This document shows positions 51,490 through 60,470 of a stretch of 64,000 bases of DNA, piece after piece. A program made the position numbers and the translations under genes. Under the pieces are notes generated by a model. It did no database searches and had not been told where the DNA came from. It worked only from the letters and a program-made list of their open reading frames with translations. The DNA comes from Streptomyces sp. (GTDB lineage: Bacteria > Actinomycetota > Actinomycetes > Streptomycetales > Streptomycetaceae), in the NCBI RefSeq assembly GCF_019510245.1, contig NZ_JAEKKT010000115.1, positions 1-64,000 on the forward strand, read 5' to 3'. Each line of letters starts with the position of its first letter. Position 1 is the first letter of the stretch.

Positions 51490-52707
51490 CTAGAGGAACG
51501 GCGTCCCGGCGTCGAGCCCTGACAGCACTCTTCCGTACAACTCCAGATTGGCGGCGGGATTCACGAACGAGTGCAGGTTCAGGGCGTTGAGGTCCCGCAC
51601 GATCCGCTGGATCGGCACCTCCCGGTGCAGGGACGAGGCACCCGAAGCGGACCCGACGAGGTCCGCGGCCTCCTTGCACAACCGCGCGAGATACCCGCAC
51701 TGCGCCCTGATCCGGGACCGCTCCTGGACCGTGTAGGGCTCTCCGTCGGCCGCCCGGGACTCGATGAGCCCCACGAAGTCGGCGGCGAGGAGTTCCGCGG
51801 AGGAGACCTTCATCGCCGCCTCGGCGAACTGCAGATGCGTGACCGGGGCTTCGTGCTGGCGCTCGTAGAGGGTGTACGTGATCCCGCGCTGATGGATGCG
51901 CTCGTTGAACTCCGTCAGAGCCGCCCGTGCCAGACCGAGGGCGTTCGCGGCCGTCCAGGCGCAGAACAGCAGCAGCACCGGCATGTGGTAGAAGGGATCG
52001 GCGCCGGCCCGCTGCGACGGAAACACGCCCGCCAGCAACGGCCCGACCGGCAGTACGCGATGGGCGGGTACGTGCACATCCTGCGCGACGACGGTGTTGC
52101 TGCCGCTCCCGGCCAGGCCGGAGACGTTCCAGTCGTCCAGCACCTTGAGATCGGTCATGGGGATCGCCAGCCACAGCATCTCCGGCGGCCCCTGTCCGGT
52201 GTCGGCCGACGCGGTCAGCAGGTGCCAGTCGGCGTCCTGACAGCCGGTCGCGAAGGGAGAGTTCCCTCTCACCACATAACCCCCGTCCACCGCAACGGCC
52301 TTCGAGCCGGGGACGAGCGTGCCCCCCACCCTGACATCGGGACGGGTGAAAATCTCATCCTGTGCCTGGTCGGGGAACAGGGCCGCGATGAACGCGCACC
52401 CGGCCTGGATCAACGCCATGAACCCGGCCGACCCGCACGCGGCGGAGACCTCGCTCAGCACGTCGACCTGCGTCCGCAGCGAGCTCTGGTAACCCCCGTG
52501 GCGGCGGGGGACGTTCATACGGTGGATCCCGGCGTCCGAGAGAGCCTCGACGACCTCCCCGGCCACCCTCCCCTGCTGCTCCGCACGCAAGGCGTGCGAG
52601 CGGATGAGGGGTTGCAGCGCACGCACACGGTCGACGAGATCGGTATTCGAACGAGATACTGACGAACCGGCCAAGGGACGACCTCCGCTCTCGGGGCCCA
52701 GCAGCAA
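51490..52707 (-). CDS. Acyl-CoA dehydrogenase-fold flavoprotein (DszC/HsaA-like)
   Basis: 405 residues. The fold is that of acyl-CoA dehydrogenases: a helical N-terminal domain (AGIHRMNVPRRHGGYQSSLR), a central beta domain (VRGNSPFATGCQDADWHLLT, WNVSGLAGSGSNTVVAQDVH) and a C-terminal helical bundle (SSAELLAADFVGLIE, VQRIVRDLNAL-like). The WNVSGLAGSGSNTV wording is typical of FMN/FAD-dependent monooxygenases and oxidases such as DszC or HsaA, not true acyl-CoA dehydrogenases. It may need a separate flavin reductase; one lies far away at 63.0 kb. Substrate unknown. Confidence 0.85.
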   Translation of the reverse strand: MLLGPESGGRPLAGSSVSRSNTDLVDRVRALQPLIRSHALRAEQQGRVAGEVVEALSDAGIHRMNVPRRHGGYQSSLRTQVDVLSEVSAACGSAGFMALIQAGCAFIAALFPDQAQDEIFTRPDVRVGGTLVPGSKAVAVDGGYVVRGNSPFATGCQDADWHLLTASADTGQGPPEMLWLAIPMTDLKVLDDWNVSGLAGSGSNTVVAQDVHVPAHRVLPVGPLLAGVFPSQRAGADPFYHMPVLLLFCAWTAANALGLARAALTEFNERIHQRGITYTLYERQHEAPVTHLQFAEAAMKVSSAELLAADFVGLIESRAADGEPYTVQERSRIRAQCGYLARLCKEAADLVGSASGASSLHREVPIQRIVRDLNALNLHSFVNPAANLELYGRVLSGLDAGTPFL

Positions 52708-52914
52708 CCCTCACCGTCGCGCCGATCCCGTCCAGTGTCAACGCGCGTTCGTGGCACGGAAGTTGCTGCGCCCTGCAGTACGGAGAGATCGTGAGCTGTC
52801 GCCGACCGCTAGGTGGCAGGAGCCCGTCACGAACAGATGACACCTGCCCCAAAGCCACTCCATCACCTCATCAGGCGACTACCGTCATCGTTCCCGCAGC
52901 AACCAGGGGGGACG

Positions 52915-53367
52915 ATGACCAATCCGTACAATGCGCCACAACCCGGCAGACGCATACCCAAGTGGGCGCGCAAACGGGTCGTACTGCCCGCTCTCGCCGT
53001 GGCCTTCGTCGTCGGCATCGCAGCCGGCGGCAGTGGCAACGACGACAAGAAGAACGCCGCCGACGACAAGCCCCGGTCAACCGCGGCCGCCACGGTCACG
53101 GCTACGGCGACCGTCACGGAAACCGCCGCCCCCGAGCCGGCGCCCACCGTCACGAAGACGAAGACGGTCAAGGTCAGGGTGACCGTCACCGCGGACTCGG
53201 CTGGCGGAGGTTCTGTGGGCTCCGGCGACGACACCAGCGGCGACGGCGGTACCTACTACGCCAACTGCAGCGCGGCCCGGGCCGCCGGGGTCACCCCTCT
53301 CTACCGTGGCGACCCCGGATACGACTCGCATCTCGACCGGGACGGTGACGGCGTCGCCTGCGAATGA
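52915..53367 (+). CDS. Membrane-anchored Excalibur calcium-binding-domain protein
   Basis: 150 residues. N-terminal tail (MTNPYNAPQPGRRIPKWARK), one membrane segment (VVLPALAVAFVVGIAAGG), a Thr/Val/Lys-rich extracellular spacer, then an Excalibur motif: YYANCSAARAAGVTPLYRGD and HLDRDGDGVACE, with the DxDxDGxxCE calcium loop and two cysteines. It should be exposed outside the membrane and bind calcium. GGGGGGA precedes the ATG. Confidence 0.9.
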   Translation: MTNPYNAPQPGRRIPKWARKRVVLPALAVAFVVGIAAGGSGNDDKKNAADDKPRSTAAATVTATATVTETAAPEPAPTVTKTKTVKVRVTVTADSAGGGSVGSGDDTSGDGGTYYANCSAARAAGVTPLYRGDPGYDSHLDRDGDGVACE

Positions 53368-53420
53368 CAGCAAGCGGGCCCGCCTCGACCGGCATGCGAG
53401 ACGGGCCTTTGCTGATTCGC

Positions 53421-53438
53421 GCCGCCCGTTCGGGCGGC
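53421..53438 (+). terminator. Terminator-like hairpin after the Excalibur gene
   Basis: GCCGCCCG and CGGGCGGC with a 2-nt loop, 53 nt after the stop codon; a weaker hairpin (GGGCCCG/CGGGCC) lies just before it. Confidence 0.45.
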
Positions 53439-53554
53439 GGCTCGCCGCCCCGTTCACCTTCTGCCCCGCGGGTGAACGAGACCGCGTGGCCGACGCTCAC
53501 CCCGGTGGCCGTCGGCTTCGAGTTGCTGTGCCGGACGAATGTCGGCCGGTGCGG

Positions 53555-53785
53555 TCAGGCTCCGCTGGTGTCGGTCGGTGCTGCCTCGCCGAGCATGGCG
53601 AGGGTCAGCACGTTGCCGGAGATGCCCCAGCCGCCGTCGGCGACTTCTTCGACCAGAACCATGGTGTTGGTGCGGGCGCGTTCACCGTAGATCTCGACAT
53701 ACAGCTCGGTGGTGCGGGTGACGATCTCCTCCTTCTGCTTCGGGGTGAGGGTCTTCTCGGGGACCTTGAAGTTCGCGAAAGGCAT
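53555..53785 (-). CDS. Tautomerase (4-oxalocrotonate tautomerase-like)
   Basis: 76 residues, starting MPFANFKVPEKTLTPKQKEE, so that Pro1 of the mature protein is the catalytic base. LYVEIYGERARTNTMVLVEE and DGGWGISGNVLTL complete the beta-alpha-beta unit. Such enzymes keto-enol tautomerise small acids and form multimers. The start at 53785 exposes the proline. Divergent from the XRE regulator, a common pairing in Streptomyces. Confidence 0.88.
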   Translation of the reverse strand: MPFANFKVPEKTLTPKQKEEIVTRTTELYVEIYGERARTNTMVLVEEVADGGWGISGNVLTLAMLGEAAPTDTSGA

Positions 53786-53964
53786 GATTGGTTGTTCCTT
53801 GTCTCGGTGGGTGTTGCAGGGAGTTGCCTGCGGTGCGCGGGCTGTCCGGTCCGATGCGGCGGACGATCCGATGCGGCGGAAGAGGGGGCGAGGCGCTTCC
53901 CTTCGCCCTGCTGCGTCCCCCACGATGGCCCCCCGCCCCGCCCTCCAGCCAGGGTTGTGTCCAC

Positions 53965-53985
53965 CCAGGGGTTGCCACCCCCTGG
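53965..53985 (+). promoter_or_regulatory. Inverted repeat in the tautomerase/XRE divergent region
   Basis: CCAGGGG (53965-53971) and CCCCTGG (53979-53985) form a perfect 7-bp inverted repeat. A related half copy, CCAGGGTTG, lies about 17 bp upstream. This is a plausible operator for the adjacent regulator. Confidence 0.5.
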
Positions 53986-54017
53986 CTACGGACCTGCGCG
54001 CCAACGACCATGGAGGG

Positions 54018-54923
54018 GTGAACCTTCCCGAACTCGGCGCCTTCCTCAGGACCCGCCGCGACCGCATCCGCCCTTCCGACGTCGGTCTTCCGCATGGCCC
54101 GCGCCGGCGCGTCCCCGGGCTGCGCCGCGAGGAAGTCGCCCAGCTCGCGGGGCTGTCGGCCGACTACTACACCGAGTTGGAACGGGGCGGCGGCAGGCAT
54201 GGCGTGCAGCCCTCCGCCCAGACCTTGGCCGCCCTCGCCAGAGCCCTGCGGCTGAACGGCGACGAACGCGACCACCTGTTCCACCTCGCCGAACGGCCGA
54301 TCCCCCGGTCAACGCACGGACCGTCGGCCCATGTGCAGCCCGCGCTTCTGGGCCTGCTGGACCGCCTTTCCCACACACCGGCACGCGTCATCACCGATCT
54401 GCACGAGACCCTGGTGGAAAACGACCTGGCCCGGAACCTGCTCGGCGGGTCTCCCGCCCACCGCGGCCCGACGGCGAGCTTCGTCTACCGCTGGTTCACC
54501 GACCCGCGCACACGCGAGATCCACCCGCCCGAGGATCACCCGCACCACTCCCGGGTGTTCGTGACCGATCTTCGGGCAGCAGCCGCCCGGCGTGGCCGGG
54601 ACGCGGACGTCACGAAGATGGTCGCAGTCCTTCGCCGCCGCAGCCAGGAGTTCGCGACGCTCTGGGACACCCACGACGTCGCGGTGCGCCGCATGGACCG
54701 TAAGAAGATCATCCACCCCATGCTCGGCGTCATCGAACTCGACTGTTACAACCTCCTCAGCGAGGACGGACGGCAACGCCTGCTGTGGTTCACCGCCCCG
54801 CCCGGAAGCCCCGGAGCCGAACAGCTGGAACTGCTGTCCGTCATAGGGACCCAGGAGCTGAGCGTCACAAACGGCAGGGCGCCGGAGGTGGTGCCCGTGT
54901 CGGAATCCGAATCACAGCACTGA
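54018..54923 (+). CDS. XRE-family regulator with MmyB-like ligand domain
   Basis: About 301 residues. The HTH (RRVPGLRREEVAQLAGLSAD then YYTELERG, residues 30-60) is followed by the MmyB-like PAS-related domain that binds fatty acid-like ligands (LLGLLDRLSHTPARVITDLH, NDLARNLLG, FATLWDTHDVAVRR, GVIELDCYNLL). Such regulators usually repress a divergent oxidoreductase or small enzyme gene, here the tautomerase. The GTG at 54018 touches its GGAGG with little spacing, so the exact start is uncertain. Confidence 0.88.
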   Translation: MNLPELGAFLRTRRDRIRPSDVGLPHGPRRRVPGLRREEVAQLAGLSADYYTELERGGGRHGVQPSAQTLAALARALRLNGDERDHLFHLAERPIPRSTHGPSAHVQPALLGLLDRLSHTPARVITDLHETLVENDLARNLLGGSPAHRGPTASFVYRWFTDPRTREIHPPEDHPHHSRVFVTDLRAAAARRGRDADVTKMVAVLRRRSQEFATLWDTHDVAVRRMDRKKIIHPMLGVIELDCYNLLSEDGRQRLLWFTAPPGSPGAEQLELLSVIGTQELSVTNGRAPEVVPVSESESQH

Positions 54924-54963
54924 CGCACGCCGCAGAGGCTTGCAGCACGGCCGCCCGTGTATC

Positions 54964-55632
54964 TCAGGCCGGTTCCATGTAGGGAGGGCGGAAGACCTGG
55001 GCCTGGCCGGAGCCCCACGGGCGTACGGCGGCCAGCGCCCGAGCGACCGCGAACTCCAGCGGGCCGCTGGTGCCGACCGCGACGGCCTCGGGCCACGGCG
55101 GTTCCACGACCCCCGTGGCGGCCGCGATGCCGGGGCCGGCGTCGGACGGGCCGGGGGCGCGCGTGCTCAGGCGCGCCGCTGACACGTCGGCCGGTGCGTG
55201 GCAGTGCAGGGCCACCAGGTCGGCGCTGGTGCGTTCGGCCAGGCGCAGGGCCGCCGCACGCTGTTCCGGATCGGACCAGGTGGCGTCCAGGACGACGGAC
55301 TCACCGGAGGACAACAGGGCGGCCGCGCGGTCGAGCAGGGCGGCGTAGGTCCTGGCGGTCCACTCGGGTGTGTACAGGCCCTCGCCGTAGCCGGCCGCGG
55401 CGGACTGCTCCGCGGGGATGCCCGCCAGTTCCTTGCGGACGCGGTCGCTGCTGAGCAGGGTGACGCCCAGCCGGTCGGCCAGCGCTCCGGCGAGGGTGGA
55501 CTTCCCGCTGCCCGGCAGTCCGCCGACGAGGGTCAGGCCGACGGCAGAGACACGGAGATGGCGCAGGGTCGTCGAGACCAGCCGTCGTGCCGCCGCCTCC
55601 GCGCCGGCCGCGCCCTGACGGGCCTGGATCAC
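54964..55632 (-). pseudogene. AAA-family kinase domain, 5'-truncated
   Basis: 222 residues with P-loop [43 protein letters not shown] and VVLDATWSDPEQRAAALRLA. This is the C-terminal half (COG0645-like) of a usually two-domain protein of about 500 residues whose first half is an APH-like kinase domain. The remaining start ([20 protein letters not shown]) corresponds to the linker. The first half is absent; at about 55635 the sequence changes to an aldolase fragment on the other strand. It may be non-functional or a surviving single-domain kinase. Confidence 0.65.
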
Positions 55633-55649
55633 CGAGACCTTGCGACTCG

Positions 55650-55958
55650 GCTTTCAAGAAGGACGGCGTGGACTACGCGGTGTCCGCCGACCTCACCGCC
55701 GACCACCCGATCGACCTCACGCGCCGGCAGGTCGCCACCTGCTCCATGGGCCGCGTCGGCCTCGTCAACGGCGGCGGCGCCTCAGCCGGCCAGGGCGACC
55801 TGGCTCAGACGGTACGCACCGCGGTCATCGACAAGCGGGCCGGCGGCACCGGCCTCATCACCGGCCGCAGAGCCTTCCAGCGCCCCACCGCCGAGGGCAT
55901 CGAACTCCTCCACGCCGTCCAGGACGTCTACCTCGACGACAGCATCACCGTTGCCTGA
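55650..55958 (+). pseudogene. Class I fructose-bisphosphate aldolase, 3' fragment
   Basis: About 100 residues: [60 protein letters not shown]. This is the C-terminal part of a class I (FbaB-type) aldolase, which has about 300 residues and includes the phosphate-binding GR-AFQRP strand. The Schiff-base lysine region and everything before it are missing. Its broken end faces the broken end of the kinase gene, with only about 15 bp between. Confidence 0.7.
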
Positions 55959-56441
55959 CGCAGACGCGGCCGGACGCCTGGCGCGGTGACGCCGGCAGGC
56001 ACGATCAGCCGGTGCCGACCGCGGGTGTCCGAGTGCCTCCCATCGGCGTCACCTCACTTGCGCCGACCGGGCGCGGTGGCGCCGGCGCGGTTCGGCGCAC
56101 AGGCTGCACAGGCTCTGGCCCGGCACAGGCGACGCGGTCGACGCACGGGCGAAGAAGCGGCGCCCGCGGAACTTTCCGGCTGATCGACCTCGACGAACGG
56201 GCCGACCCCGTCGGTAAGGGCCGTGCCCGACCACCCTCCGAAACCACGCCCGCCGAGCCGTCGCCGCCTGCCCTCGCCCGGCTCTTCGTGCCGACCCGGG
56301 ACGGTCATGACCAGCCACACCTCCACCGGCTGTCCGGCCCGGAAGCAGGGCCCAACGTCCCTTCCCATGACACCGAGCGGCGCGATGTCATGGAGGGGGA
56401 GTGAACCCGATGGACGCCGCGCCGGAGGACCGAGGCACGTC
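55959..56441. other. 483-bp region upstream of the metal ATPase
   Basis: No recognisable gene. The frame ending RDVMEGE near 56404 is Arg/Pro-rich and has no family likeness. The region should hold the ATPase promoter, but no clear -35/-10 pair was found. Confidence 0.4.
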
Positions 56442-58775
56442 ATGAACCACCGACCCGTCACCCACGCGACACGGCTGCGCCGCCTGACCGCAGCCGTGTC
56501 CCCACGGCTCGAACCCGCCCTCCTGGCCGTCACCGCGACGGCCCTGGCCGCAGGCGGCATCGCCTGGATCACGGGTGCCGGCCGGCTGGCCGATCTCTTG
56601 TGGGGGCTGGGCACTCTGTCGGCCGTCGTCCCCGCGGTGGGGTGGGTGCTGGTGGCTCTGCGGCACGGCCACGCGGGTGTGGACCTGATCGCCGTCCTCG
56701 CGCTCGGCGGCACCCTGGCGGTTCACGAGTACCTGGCCGGTGCGCTGATCGCGCTGATGCTGGCCACCGGGCGCACCCTGGAAGCCGCAGCCCAGCGACG
56801 CGCCTCCCACGACCTACGTGCCCTGCTGGAACACGCACCCCGCTCGGCCCGTCGCCGTACCGACACAGAAGTCACCACAGTGCCGCTTGCCGAGGTCGCC
56901 GCAGGTGACCTGCTCGTCGTCGGCCCCGGCGAGGTGGTTCCCGTCGACGGCCGCGTGGAGAGCGACGCCGCCGTCCTCGACGAGTCGGTGCTCACCGGCG
57001 AGCCCCTCCAGGTCCAGCGCAGGCAGGGCGAGACCGTGCGCAGCGGTGTGGTCAACGCCGGCGGCGCCTTCGAACTGCGCGCCACGGCCACCGAGCAGGA
57101 CAGCACCTACGCCGGGATCGTTCGGCTGGCCCAGCAGGCCGGTGCCGAGTCCGCGCCCGTGGTACGGCTGGCCGACCGCTACGCAGCCCGGTTCCTCCCC
57201 TTGTCGCTGGTGGTGGCCGGACTGGCATGGCTGGTCAGCGGATCCGCCGTACGCGCCGTCGCGGTCCTGGTGGTCGCCACCCCGTGCCCGCTGCTGCTGG
57301 CCGCCCCGGTCGCCATCGTCTCCGGTCTCTCCCGCGCCTCCCGCCTCGGCGTCGTCATCCGCGACGGCGGCGCACTGGAGAACCTCGGCCGCGCCCGCAC
57401 CCTCCTGATGGACAAGACCGGCACGCTCACCCGGGGACGCCCACGAGTCCTCGACATCGTCGCCGCCCCCGGCCTCACGCCCGCAGAGGTCCTCCGCCTG
57501 GCGGCCTCACTCGACCAGTATTCGCCGCACGTCCTGGCCCAGGCCATCGTGGACACCGCCCGGGAACGCACACTGGAGCTGTCGGCCCCGGCGAACGTCA
57601 CCGAGGAGGCCGGCCGGGGCGCCACCGGCACCGTGGACGGACACCGGGTCACCGTCGGCCGTATCGATCCCGGAGACGACCGGCCGCCCTGGGCCAAGGC
57701 GGTCGACAACCGCGCCCTCCTCGACGGCGCGGCCGTCGCCTGGCTCACCGTCGACGAACACCTGGCCGGCGCCGTCCTCCTGCGCGACCCCCTGCGCCAC
57801 GACGCCCCGCGGACCCTGCGCCACCTGCGAGCAGCAGGCATCGATCGGCTGCTGATGCTCACCGGTGACCGAGCCGCACCCGCCCACGAGGTCGCGGCCG
57901 TCCTCGGACTCGACGACGTACGTGCCGAACTCAGCCCGGCGGACAAGGTCGCAGTCGTGCGCGCCGAACGTGAGCGTGCGGTCACCGTCATGGTCGGCGA
58001 CGGTGTCAACGACGCGCCCGCCCTCGCCGCCGCCGACATCGGCGTCGCCATGGGCGCCCGTGGCTCCACCGCCTCCTCCGAAGCAGCCGACATCGTCCTG
58101 ACCACGGACCGCGTCGACCGCCTCGCCGACGCCGTCGCCATCGCCCAGCGCGCCCGGCACATCGCCGTTCAGAGCGCCCTCGGCGGCATGCTGATGTCCC
58201 TTGCCGCCATGGGCGCAGCCGCCGCCGGCCTCCTCCCGCCCGCCGCCGGCGCCCTGCTCCAGGAGGGCATCGACGTCGCCGTCATCCTCAACGCCCTGCG
58301 CGCCCTGCGCGTCGACCAGGCCGTGCGACCAGCCCTCACCCCCGTCGCCGAAGCCCTCGTCCACCGTTTCGCCGCCGAACACGCCGACCTCCAGGACGTC
58401 CTGGAAGCCGTACGCGACGCAGCCGACCGCCTCTCCGACGCCCCCGGCCCCCAGGCTCTGACCGCGGTCGAGGAGACACACCGGCTGCTCACCGAGCGCC
58501 TGCTTCCGCACGAGTACGCCGAGGAGCACGAGCTCTACCCCGCTCTCGCGCCGACTCTCGGCGGCCCCGAGGCCACCGCCACCATGAGCCGCGCCCACAC
58601 CGAGATCGAGCGCCTCTCCCGCCGCATCGCCACCCACCTGCAACTGGCCGATGCCGACGGCGGCCTGGCCCCCGAACAACTCGACGACCTGCGCGCCTGC
58701 CTCTACGGACTCAACACCGTCCTGCGTCTGCACTTCACCCAGGAGGAAGAGAACTACTTCTCCCTCGCCCCATGA
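56442..58775 (+). CDS. P1B-5-type metal-transporting ATPase with C-terminal hemerythrin domain
   Basis: 777 residues. Membrane segments near residues 24-110, then the actuator loop (VPVDGRVESDAAVLDESVLT, GEP). TPCP in the transport helix (Cys282) replaces the CPC or SPC of other metal ATPases. Phosphorylation motif DKTGTLT (Asp324) and hinge MVGDGVNDAPAL follow. Residues about 640-777 form a hemerythrin HHE domain (RFAAEHADL, HEYAEEHELYP, SRAHTEIERLSRR, LHFTQEEENYF). TPCP plus a hemerythrin tail defines the P1B-5 group, tied to nickel/iron export in Sinorhizobium Nia. There is no N-terminal metal-binding domain. Confidence 0.93.
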   Translation: MNHRPVTHATRLRRLTAAVSPRLEPALLAVTATALAAGGIAWITGAGRLADLLWGLGTLSAVVPAVGWVLVALRHGHAGVDLIAVLALGGTLAVHEYLAGALIALMLATGRTLEAAAQRRASHDLRALLEHAPRSARRRTDTEVTTVPLAEVAAGDLLVVGPGEVVPVDGRVESDAAVLDESVLTGEPLQVQRRQGETVRSGVVNAGGAFELRATATEQDSTYAGIVRLAQQAGAESAPVVRLADRYAARFLPLSLVVAGLAWLVSGSAVRAVAVLVVATPCPLLLAAPVAIVSGLSRASRLGVVIRDGGALENLGRARTLLMDKTGTLTRGRPRVLDIVAAPGLTPAEVLRLAASLDQYSPHVLAQAIVDTARERTLELSAPANVTEEAGRGATGTVDGHRVTVGRIDPGDDRPPWAKAVDNRALLDGAAVAWLTVDEHLAGAVLLRDPLRHDAPRTLRHLRAAGIDRLLMLTGDRAAPAHEVAAVLGLDDVRAELSPADKVAVVRAERERAVTVMVGDGVNDAPALAAADIGVAMGARGSTASSEAADIVLTTDRVDRLADAVAIAQRARHIAVQSALGGMLMSLAAMGAAAAGLLPPAAGALLQEGIDVAVILNALRALRVDQAVRPALTPVAEALVHRFAAEHADLQDVLEAVRDAADRLSDAPGPQALTAVEETHRLLTERLLPHEYAEEHELYPALAPTLGGPEATATMSRAHTEIERLSRRIATHLQLADADGGLAPEQLDDLRACLYGLNTVLRLHFTQEEENYFSLAP

Positions 58776-58911
58776 CCCCGTGCGCGAGCGCGGCAACAGA
58801 TAGGACGCCGTTCGAACCCTGCGGGTGGAGGTGGGCACGGTGATGTACTCCTGGGCATCGCAGCGCTACGCGAAGCCCCCGTGCCGGCCCGTCGCCGCTG
58901 CCGACCGGACC

Positions 58912-59057
58912 CCTCAGCCCACCGAGGTGCGCCGGCGGCTGATCGTCGAGGCGGCCGTCCCACTGATCGCGGAGCGCGGCCACGCCTCGGTGGGAGTCCG
59001 GGACGTGGCCGCGGCGGCCCGGTCTCGGTCAGCACGGTGACCCATCACTACTACTGA
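58912..59057 (+). pseudogene. Remnant of a TetR-family regulator (HTH only)
   Basis: TEVRRRLIVEAAVPLIAERG then HASVGVRDVAAAAR is the N-terminal HTH of a TetR protein. A missing base near 59018-59025 shifts the frame; the next frame gives VSVSTVTHHYY and a stop at 59055. The ligand domain is gone. It may once have controlled the preceding metal ATPase (inference). Confidence 0.6.
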
Positions 59058-59192
59058 CGGGGAGGTGGACGACGTAGGGCGTCGCCGTGGAGTCGATGCG
59101 GGCGAAGTCGCCGTCCCGCGGTTCGTCACGGTGTGGCCACGAGACGGCGCGCGGCCGACCGGGACACGGTCCCCGGGGAGTAACTTGCCGCA

Positions 59193-59879
59193 GTGACCAC
59201 ACATTCGAACACTCCTGACCCCAAGGTCAGCCGCCAGGTGCGGCAGCAGGCCGGGATCGCCCCGAGCGGTCCCGGTGGCGGCACCCTCTTCACCGAACCG
59301 GTTCTGGTCGTGAACCAGAAGGCCAAACTCATCGAGCTGACCAACGAGTACAAGGTCATGGACCAGCACGGCAACCAGATCGGGTCCGTGGCCGAGGTCG
59401 GGCAGAGCGCGCTGCGCAAAGTCGTGCGCTTCATCAGCGACTGGGACCAGTACTTCACCCACCGGCTGGAGATCCGGGACGCGCAGGGGCAGCCGGTGCT
59501 GCGACTGACCCGTCCCGCGAAGATATTCAAGTCGCGGGTGATCGTCGCCCGTCCCGACGGAGAGCTGGTGGGCGAGCTGGTCCAGCAGAACGTCTTCGGA
59601 AAGATCAACTTCGCCATCAACGCCGGCGGTCAGCAGATCGGCGCCATCAAGGGAGAGAACTGGCGCGCCTGGAACTTCGCCGTCGTCGACCAGGCGGGCA
59701 CCGAGGTGGCCCGGATCACCAAGACCTGGGAGGGCCTCGCCAAGACCATGTTCACCACGGCGGACAACTACGTCCTCCAGATCCACCAGCAACTCCCCGA
59801 GCCGTTGCGGAGCCTGGTCGTCGCGACGGCGCTGACGGTCGACACGGCTCTGAAGCAGGACGCCCGCGGACTGGGCTGA
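59193..59879 (+). CDS. LURP-one/phospholipid scramblase-fold protein
   Basis: 228 residues. A flexible N-terminus of about 30 residues leads to a tubby-like beta-barrel: LFTEPVLVVNQKAKLIELTN, YKVMDQHGNQIGSVAEVGQ, LEIRDAQGQPVLRLTRPAKI, VIVARPDGELVGELVQQNVF. The C-terminal hydrophobic helix (SLVVATALTVDTAL) fits the scramblase-related membrane tether. The family's role in bacteria is not established. GTG start with GGGGAG about 13 nt upstream. Confidence 0.85.
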   Translation: MTTHSNTPDPKVSRQVRQQAGIAPSGPGGGTLFTEPVLVVNQKAKLIELTNEYKVMDQHGNQIGSVAEVGQSALRKVVRFISDWDQYFTHRLEIRDAQGQPVLRLTRPAKIFKSRVIVARPDGELVGELVQQNVFGKINFAINAGGQQIGAIKGENWRAWNFAVVDQAGTEVARITKTWEGLAKTMFTTADNYVLQIHQQLPEPLRSLVVATALTVDTALKQDARGLG

Positions 59880-60110
59880 CGACGAGCCGCTTCGAGCGGT
59901 GCAAGGTGCACGCGTCGGGGCAGCGGAGCCTGCCCCGACCGGATCGACATGGCATCACCTTGCCCTCCCCTGACGGGCGTTGACGGGGAGACGGGTCGCG
60001 TGGGTCTGCCCGGTTGCGCCACCTGCGCACCTCCCGCGCGGGGCGGCGGGGCACGGGCGCGGCCACCGGGACCCGGGACCACGATCCCGCGCGCCGTCAG
60101 ACCCGCGTCC

Positions 60111-60233
60111 GCACGGGACGTCGTACGCAACCACGGCGGGGTCCTCACCGTGACCGACGCGCCCGGAGGCGGCGCCGCCTTCCTGGTCACCCTGCCGCGG
60201 GCACCGCTCGACGCGGGCGGCGACCGGGTCTGA
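60111..60233 (+). pseudogene. Remnant of a sensor histidine kinase
   Basis: ARDVVRNHGGVLTVTDAPGG and GAAFLVTLPRA are the last strands and helix of a HATPase_c domain, just after the usual GLGL motif, which is missing here. The upstream sequence is unrelated and low in complexity, so only about 40 codons survive. Confidence 0.65.
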
Positions 60234-60470
60234 CCGCACCCCGCGCCGCGGCCGGACGTCCTCCGGCCCCGCCCAACCACGAGGCGGCACACGTCGGTTG
60301 CGACGGCTTGATATCGTCACGGTGTCGGATCGCCCAGCGCCGTCGTGGTCCGCGGAACCATGGCATTCCCAGCCGGTGACACGGGCCTTCGACCCGTCAG
60401 CCCGGCCCCAGTCGCCAGGACCACGCGCGTCCGAGGCGGGGCATGCTCTCCCGTCCAGAGACAGGCCGTC

